DNA from: Roseimicrobium sp. ORNL1 | Lineage (GTDB): Bacteria > Verrucomicrobiota > Verrucomicrobiia > Verrucomicrobiales > Verrucomicrobiaceae | Reading direction: 5' to 3' | Assembly: GCF_011044495.1 (NCBI RefSeq) | Contig: NZ_CP049143.1 | Location: 4,340,001 to 4,404,000 of the forward strand | DNA length: 64,000 nt | Part shown: piece after piece, positions 59,472-64,000 of the stretch | How the letters are laid out: each line of letters opens with the position of its first letter | Position numbering within the stretch: position 1 is the stretch's first letter | The notes under the pieces: generated by a model | Told to the model about the DNA's origin: nothing | The model's input: only the letters and a program-made list of their open reading frames with translations | Database searches by the model: none | Made by a program: the position numbers and the translations under genes

Positions 59472-61490
59472 ATGTCCCGCGACTACACGCTTCACACCGC
59501 TCCGACCTCCGCGCACCGCATCAACTACCGGGCGGAGCTCAATGATCAGCAATTCGCTGCCGTCACCTCGCCCCCCGGACAGGCGCTGGTGATCGCGGGT
59601 GCCGGTAGTGGGAAGACGCGCACGCTGACCTACCGCGTGGCCTACCTGCTGGACAATGGCATTCCGCCCGAGAACATCCTGCTCCTGACCTTCACGAACA
59701 AGGCCGCGCGCGAAATGCTGGAACGTGTGCAGGGCTTGGTGCCGGTGGAAACGAACCGCCTCTGGGGCGGCACCTTCCATTCCATCGGCAATCGCCTCCT
59801 GCGAAAGCACGGCGATCGACTGGGGCTCAAGCAGGGATTCTCCATCATGGATCGCGAGGACCAGAAGGACCTCATGGATACCGTGGTGAGCAACGGCGGC
59901 ATCGACACGACCACCTACCGCTTCCCGAAACCGGAGGTGCTGAACGAGATTTTTTCCCTGGCAGACAACACCGGCAAATCCATCCGCGAGATCCTCAGCA
60001 CACGGTATCCCTACTTCGAGCCGGTGACGGATGGCATCCTGAAAGTGCGCGAGCTCTACACGGCGAAGAAGCTGGAGACGAACAACGTGGACTTCGATGA
60101 TCTCCTCACCATGGCCGTGCGCCTGATGAAGGAGAATCCCGACCTGCTGGAGCGCTACCGGCGCACCTTCCAGTTTGTCCTGGTGGATGAGTATCAGGAC
60201 ACGAACCTGCTCCAGTGCGAACTCATCGATCTGCTCTCCGGTGAGCAGGGCAACCTGATGGTGGTGGGCGATGACGCCCAGAGCATCTACTCCTGGCGCG
60301 GAGCGAATGTGAAGAACATCCTCGACTTCCCCAAGCGCTACCCCAAGGCACGCGTACACAAGATCGAGGTGAACTACCGCAGCGTGCCGGAGGTGCTCAC
60401 GCTGGCGAATCACACCATCGAAGGAAATAAGGACCAGTTCCGCAAGGCATTGCAACCCTCCCGCGAAGGGAAGGGCACACTGCCCGCACTCGTGCCGCTG
60501 GACAATGGCAGCTCGCAGGCCGCCTTCGTGGCGCAGCGCATTCTCGAACTCCGCGACGAAGGCATTGAGCTGGATGAGATCGCCATCATCTACCGCGCGC
60601 ACTATCACTCGCTGGAAATCCAGATGGAGCTGACCAATCGCGGCATCCCATTTCAGATCACCAGCGGCCTGCGCTTCTTCGAGCAGGCACATGTGAAGGA
60701 TGTGGCTGCCTTCATGAAGTTCGCGGCGAACCGCCTGGATGAAGTCTCCTTCATGCGCATGGTGCGCCTCGTTCCCGGCATCGGCAGCTCGAGTGCCGCC
60801 AAGATGTGGGAGCACTGGCTGAAGAGCGGTTCCGCGCTCGGCCCTCTCACGCATGAGGAATTTTCGAAGGTACTCCTGGGCATCAAGGTGCCGAAGAAAG
60901 CCGCAAAAACCTGGGAGCAAACCGCCTACACTCTTGCCGAGCTCCTCGACACGGAAGGCAAACTGGTGCCACCACCGGCAATGATCCGCAGCATCATGGA
61001 GGGCGTGTACGAGGACTACATGCGTGCCAAGTTCAAGAACAGCGACCAGCGGAAGCAAGATTTGGAGCAACTGAGCAACTACAGCGCGCGATTCACGGAC
61101 GTGCAGGAATTTCTCAGCCAACTCGCACTCGTCTCTGGAGTGGATACCGACGAACGTCCCGCAGCCTCGCCCGACACCGAGGCCGTCACCCTCACGACCG
61201 CGCACCAGGCGAAAGGCCTGGAGTGGCATACCGTCTTCGCCGTGTGGCTCGCGGAGGGCATGTTCCCCAACAACCGCGTCATCGAAGAAGGTGGCGAGGA
61301 GGGCCTCGAGGAAGAGCGGCGTCTCTTCTATGTCACCGTCACGCGCGCCAAGGACGAACTCTATCTCACCTACCCGGTGATCAATTACCAGGCTCGCGAT
61401 GGCGAGGTGCTGCAGCGTCCCTCGAGATTTTTGCAGGAGCTGCCACAAAACTTGATGGAGAAGTGGAACGTGCGTAGCGTGTTCGCGTGA
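59472..61490 (+). CDS. UvrD/PcrA-type superfamily 1 DNA helicase
   Basis: 672 residues from the ATG at 59472; upstream codons come from the repeat element. Motif Q in LNDQQFAAVTSP, Walker A AGAGSGKT at 42-49, Ia LLLTFTNKAAREM, Walker B/DExx FVLVDEYQDTN, III GDDAQSIYSWRGA, IV NYRSVPEVL, V TTAHQAKGLEWHTVF and VI EERRLFYVTVTRAKD. It unwinds DNA 3' to 5' in repair and in clearing proteins from DNA. It is closer to UvrD/PcrA/Rep than to RecB. The next gene overlaps its stop by four bases. Confidence 0.93.
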   Translation: MSRDYTLHTAPTSAHRINYRAELNDQQFAAVTSPPGQALVIAGAGSGKTRTLTYRVAYLLDNGIPPENILLLTFTNKAAREMLERVQGLVPVETNRLWGGTFHSIGNRLLRKHGDRLGLKQGFSIMDREDQKDLMDTVVSNGGIDTTTYRFPKPEVLNEIFSLADNTGKSIREILSTRYPYFEPVTDGILKVRELYTAKKLETNNVDFDDLLTMAVRLMKENPDLLERYRRTFQFVLVDEYQDTNLLQCELIDLLSGEQGNLMVVGDDAQSIYSWRGANVKNILDFPKRYPKARVHKIEVNYRSVPEVLTLANHTIEGNKDQFRKALQPSREGKGTLPALVPLDNGSSQAAFVAQRILELRDEGIELDEIAIIYRAHYHSLEIQMELTNRGIPFQITSGLRFFEQAHVKDVAAFMKFAANRLDEVSFMRMVRLVPGIGSSSAAKMWEHWLKSGSALGPLTHEEFSKVLLGIKVPKKAAKTWEQTAYTLAELLDTEGKLVPPPAMIRSIMEGVYEDYMRAKFKNSDQRKQDLEQLSNYSARFTDVQEFLSQLALVSGVDTDERPAASPDTEAVTLTTAHQAKGLEWHTVFAVWLAEGMFPNNRVIEEGGEEGLEEERRLFYVTVTRAKDELYLTYPVINYQARDGEVLQRPSRFLQELPQNLMEKWNVRSVFA

Positions 61491-62509
61491 AAAAGGCGGC
61501 GCCCAAACGGAGGAGATCGTTGGCATGGCTGTTGAAGCCACTGGTGCTTCTGTTGCTGGCCGCGGCGCTGCTCCTGATGGTGCTGGATCAGGTCTTCAAC
61601 CTGCAGAGTAATGCCACCTTCCTCGCCTTTCGCGCCTCCACGAAGTCGCTGGAAGTCAAGACAGCCGCGGGCAATTGGAAACCGCTCAACGAGCTGACCA
61701 TAGCCGAACTGGATCGCGCTCTGACCAGGCGAATCGAAACTCCCGGCGCGGTGTGGAAGTCGCTCACCGTGCGGCGGCAGGCGGAAACTTCCACGCAAAA
61801 TCTGGCGCAGGCATTTCTCAGCGCGAAGATCTCCGTCATCGAGCTCTCCCCACAGTACTACACCTTCGCCACGAGCTTCAAAGACAAGTTCGAGCTGACC
61901 ACCGCAAAAGAACGCCTCGAGGCAGAGGACGCGATCTTTTCCATCACCGCGAACTTTCGTGAGCCAAGTGGGAAGCCCCTCGGACTCGTCGTACATGAGG
62001 GGCGTGAGATGAACCGCACTTTCCCGGCATGGACCGGCTACTTTTTTGTGAAGTCCGGCAAGCCCTGGTTCGGTCCGAAGTCGCTTTTCGAGGAAACACC
62101 CGGTGTGCTGGAGGAGGCCTCGCAGGGCTACCCCTCCGTCATGAAAAATCACACCGTCTTCAGCTACGTGGATCTCGCCCCGAGCCGCTATTTCGATGGG
62201 AACAAAATCACCTACCGCTCCCTCGCAGGCATGCGGAAGGATGGCACCATTGTGTTCATCGTTTCCGGGGATGGCGGCGCCATGAATGTGACGGAGGTGG
62301 CCGCGCTCGCCCAGAAGCTCAATGTCCAGCACGCCACGATGCTTGACGGCGGGCGTGCGCTGCAATATTCCCTCCGTCTGGCAGGCCAGACTCATCACTT
62401 CACCGCGTTCAACACCACCATGGACTTCGATTCGCCCTCTCTCGATGCAGAGCGCTCGCCTGTGTTCCTCGTGGTCAGGCCCCGCGCGACTGCTGCCTCT
62501 GCACCATGA
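61487..62509 (+). CDS. phosphodiester glycosidase family protein (NAGPA-like), membrane-anchored
   Basis: 340 residues with a GTG start overlapping the helicase stop (GTGA). One N-terminal membrane helix (about 12-35) follows a basic leader and places the rest in the periplasm. The C-terminal two-thirds has the NAGPA-type core: GLVVHEGREMNRTFPAWTGYFFV, DGTIVFIVSGDGGAMNVTEVA and ATMLDGGRALQYSL, with the DGG motif of the family. Family members uncover phosphodiester-linked N-acetylglucosamine or act on wall polymers in bacteria. The substrate here is unknown. It lies between two DNA/RNA enzymes in the chain, an odd mixture. Confidence 0.88.
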   Translation: MKKAAPKRRRSLAWLLKPLVLLLLAAALLLMVLDQVFNLQSNATFLAFRASTKSLEVKTAAGNWKPLNELTIAELDRALTRRIETPGAVWKSLTVRRQAETSTQNLAQAFLSAKISVIELSPQYYTFATSFKDKFELTTAKERLEAEDAIFSITANFREPSGKPLGLVVHEGREMNRTFPAWTGYFFVKSGKPWFGPKSLFEETPGVLEEASQGYPSVMKNHTVFSYVDLAPSRYFDGNKITYRSLAGMRKDGTIVFIVSGDGGAMNVTEVAALAQKLNVQHATMLDGGRALQYSLRLAGQTHHFTAFNTTMDFDSPSLDAERSPVFLVVRPRATAASAP

Positions 62510-63228
62510 AACTCGAAGTGCAAAGTGCAGGCGAAGGCCCTGTGAAAGTGGATGTGGTGGTGAAGAAATCCCGTCCGCTGCCCACGCGCCCGGGTAAAAA
62601 GCCAACCCTCGCCTATGAACGCTCCTGGATGGAACGTGGCCATGCCCTGGTAGCCGGTGTGGATGAGGCTGGACGTGGACCGCTCGCCGGACCAGTCAGT
62701 GTCGCCGCAGTGATCCTGCCGGAGAGGTTCAAGCACAAGAAGCTGAATGACTCCAAGCAACTCAATCACGAGACCCGCGAAGTCATTTACGAGGAACTTA
62801 TGCAGTGCACTGGACTAGTGTGGTGCCACGTGCTCATCGAGGTGGAGGAGATTGACCGCATCAACATTCTGCAAGCCACGCATCTCGGCATGCGCCGTGC
62901 GACACAGGGTCTCTCCACACAGCCGCACGCGGTGCTCATCGATGGCTCACCCGTGCCGAACTTCCCCTACCCCGGCCAGTCCATCGTGGAGGGAGATGCC
63001 ATCAGTCTGTCGATTGCCGCCGCGAGCATCATTGCGAAGGTGGTGCGCGATCGCCATATGATGGAGGTGGCGCAAGTCTACCCGCAGTATGGCTTCGAGC
63101 GGCACAAGGGCTATGGCACACCGGAGCACCTGAAGGCACTGCGCACGCATGGTCCTTGTCCTTTGCATCGGAAGTCCTTCGCGCCCGTGGCGCAGATGTC
63201 GCTGCCGTTGACGTTTGAAGAATCGTAA
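62506..63228 (+). CDS. rnhB: ribonuclease HII
   Basis: 240 residues; ATG overlaps the previous stop (ATGA). VAGVDEAGRGPLAGPVS holds the first active-site pair Asp53-Glu54; the third Asp is in HAVLIDGSPVP and the fourth in KVVRDRHMMEV. It removes misincorporated ribonucleotides and RNA of RNA-DNA hybrids. An N-terminal extension of about 40 residues (EGPVKVDVVVKKSRPLP, basic) is longer than in most RNase HII. yraN follows 25 bases later, a common neighbour in bacteria. Confidence 0.95.
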   Translation: MKLEVQSAGEGPVKVDVVVKKSRPLPTRPGKKPTLAYERSWMERGHALVAGVDEAGRGPLAGPVSVAAVILPERFKHKKLNDSKQLNHETREVIYEELMQCTGLVWCHVLIEVEEIDRINILQATHLGMRRATQGLSTQPHAVLIDGSPVPNFPYPGQSIVEGDAISLSIAAASIIAKVVRDRHMMEVAQVYPQYGFERHKGYGTPEHLKALRTHGPCPLHRKSFAPVAQMSLPLTFEES

Positions 63229-63253
63229 CCGCGGAGAAGTAGCTGGCTGATAT

Positions 63254-63730
63254 ATGAAGGCGGCAATGCAGTCTCTTGCGACATGGCGGACTGGCCTTCG
63301 AGACTATTTCACCCGCCCCAGCCTGCGCACGCGCATGCGTCTCGCCAAGGCGGACGGCACTCGATTCGACAACGCCACGCTTGGCAACTGGGGAGAGCAT
63401 CTCGCGGCCCAATGGCTGCGCCGTCATGGGCGGAAGGTGCTCTACCGGAACTACCGCGCCGGTGGTGGTGGCGAGGTGGACATCGTGGCGCGCCACGGGA
63501 AGATGCTCACCTTTGTGGAAGTGAAAACCCGCACCTCGACGGAACGCGGACGTCCTGCGGAAGCAGTGAATAAGGCGAAGGAAAAACTCATCCTGCGCGG
63601 CATGCAGGGCTGGCTGCGCATGCTGCAGGATGCGCAGAACATCCCGAGAAGATGCGATATCGTGGAAGTGGTGCTGCGCGAAGGCGAGCGACCGGAGATT
63701 TCCATTCTGGAAGGGGCGCTGAAGGCGTAG
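63254..63730 (+). CDS. yraN: YraN family (UPF0102) nuclease-fold protein
   Basis: 158 residues. Restriction-endonuclease-like core: GNWGEHLAAQWLRRHGRKVLYRNYRAGGGGEVDIVARHGKMLTFVEVKTR, with the E, D and ExK residues of the fold. A C-terminal helix (NKAKEKLILRGMQGWLR) is conserved in the family. The first 40 residues (MQSLATWRTGLRDYF) are longer than usual. It sits with rnhB as in many bacteria; a role in DNA recombination or Holliday-junction metabolism is suspected but not settled. Confidence 0.93.
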   Translation: MKAAMQSLATWRTGLRDYFTRPSLRTRMRLAKADGTRFDNATLGNWGEHLAAQWLRRHGRKVLYRNYRAGGGGEVDIVARHGKMLTFVEVKTRTSTERGRPAEAVNKAKEKLILRGMQGWLRMLQDAQNIPRRCDIVEVVLREGERPEISILEGALKA

Positions 63731-63741
63731 CGGAGTACTGA

Positions 63742-63901
63742 GGAATGGCCGCAAAAGAACGCAGAGAACGCAAAAGTTTGGGTTGTAGGAGATGGTGCGT
63801 TGGAGGGATCGTTTGAGGGTGGTGTGCAGGGATTGATTCGTTTGTAGAGGCGGGTAGGAAAACCCGCCGGACGCTGTCCGGTCAGGAGACCCGACTTCCT
63901 G
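63742..63901. repeat. family B arm followed by 53-bp repeat, copy 2
   Basis: 63742-63777 is a left arm of family B (AGGAATGGCCGCAAAAGAAC and onward). 63849-63901 is the exact reverse complement of 19282-19334. The order (arm, then 53-bp core) matches half of the composite at 19017-19568; the other half would lie beyond the window. In 63902-64000 I see no gene. Confidence 0.8.
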
Positions 63902-64000
63902 GAGTTGCTGCTTTGCGACCAAACCTACCAGCATGTGGCCCCACGCCGCCGTGTCATATCAGCCTGCGCGTCTCTGCCGCCTCTGCTTCGAAGCGCACCA

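Noticed and set aside
59418-61541. Leftward open frame of 707 codons opposite the helicase
   Set aside because: All seven helicase motifs lie on the rightward strand; the leftward translation has no recognisable domain.

Overview
The window looks like chromosome of a GC-rich Gram-negative bacterium of the phylum Verrucomicrobiota, most likely near Verrucomicrobium, Roseimicrobium or Prosthecobacter. The case rests on a small protein of the Verrucomicrobia/Planctomycetes-restricted TIGR04138 (Minf_1886) type, autotransporter-associated beta-strand repeat proteins, PEP-CTERM sorting tails, a Tat-exported Gfo/Idh/MocA oxidoreductase beside a ThuA-like protein, a sialate O-acetylesterase, and a PQQ-like beta-propeller protein. 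I see no rRNA, tRNA, CRISPR array, transposase or phage structural gene.

Layout. 1-4.2 kb: a cluster read leftward with the start of a MoxR AAA ATPase, a hypothetical protein, a coiled-coil Gln/Met-rich membrane protein, and a secreted HExxH protein. 4.4-8 kb: Gfo/Idh/MocA and ThuA-like proteins, then a cysteine-peptidase-like lipoprotein. 8-15.7 kb: two giant beta-strand-repeat paralogues plus the debris of a third. One intact copy has a stop codon exactly in its PEP sorting motif. 15.7-25.4 kb: M16 peptidase, Minf_1886 protein, glnS, two tiny paralogous helical proteins, and a membrane Ser/Thr kinase fused to a sulfatase-modifying-factor domain behind a LolA-like protein. 25.5-38.8 kb: glycosyltransferase-like membrane protein, sialate esterase, guaA, an orphan ParA with a coupled partner, NTF2-like protein, histidine phosphatase, aat, coaD-yceD-rpmF, PQQ-like propeller and an MFS transporter. 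39-46.5 kb: PEP-CTERM protein, cysS, a small membrane protein, a HEAT-like protein, tandem secreted paralogues with a SecD-head-like protein, and a sterol desaturase family enzyme.

46.6-49 kb is an AT-richer two-gene island: an N-terminal OST-HTH/LOTUS-like protein and a phosphoribosyltransferase-like protein resembling the PRTase-CE class of conflict-system effectors. It is my best candidate for an undescribed system. 49-64 kb returns to host genes: fabG, phoU convergent with phoB-phoR, a GT4 glycosyltransferase, a ROK kinase coupled to a small protein, an SDR, a lipoprotein, an iron-permease-like protein, a type I phosphodiesterase, and the overlapping chain UvrD helicase, phosphodiester glycosidase, rnhB, then yraN.

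The intergenic spaces carry several families of long inverted-repeat elements. One copy supplies the C-terminal codons and stop of the MFS gene. A perfect 53-bp repeat occurs at 19.3 kb and, on the other strand, at 63.9 kb.
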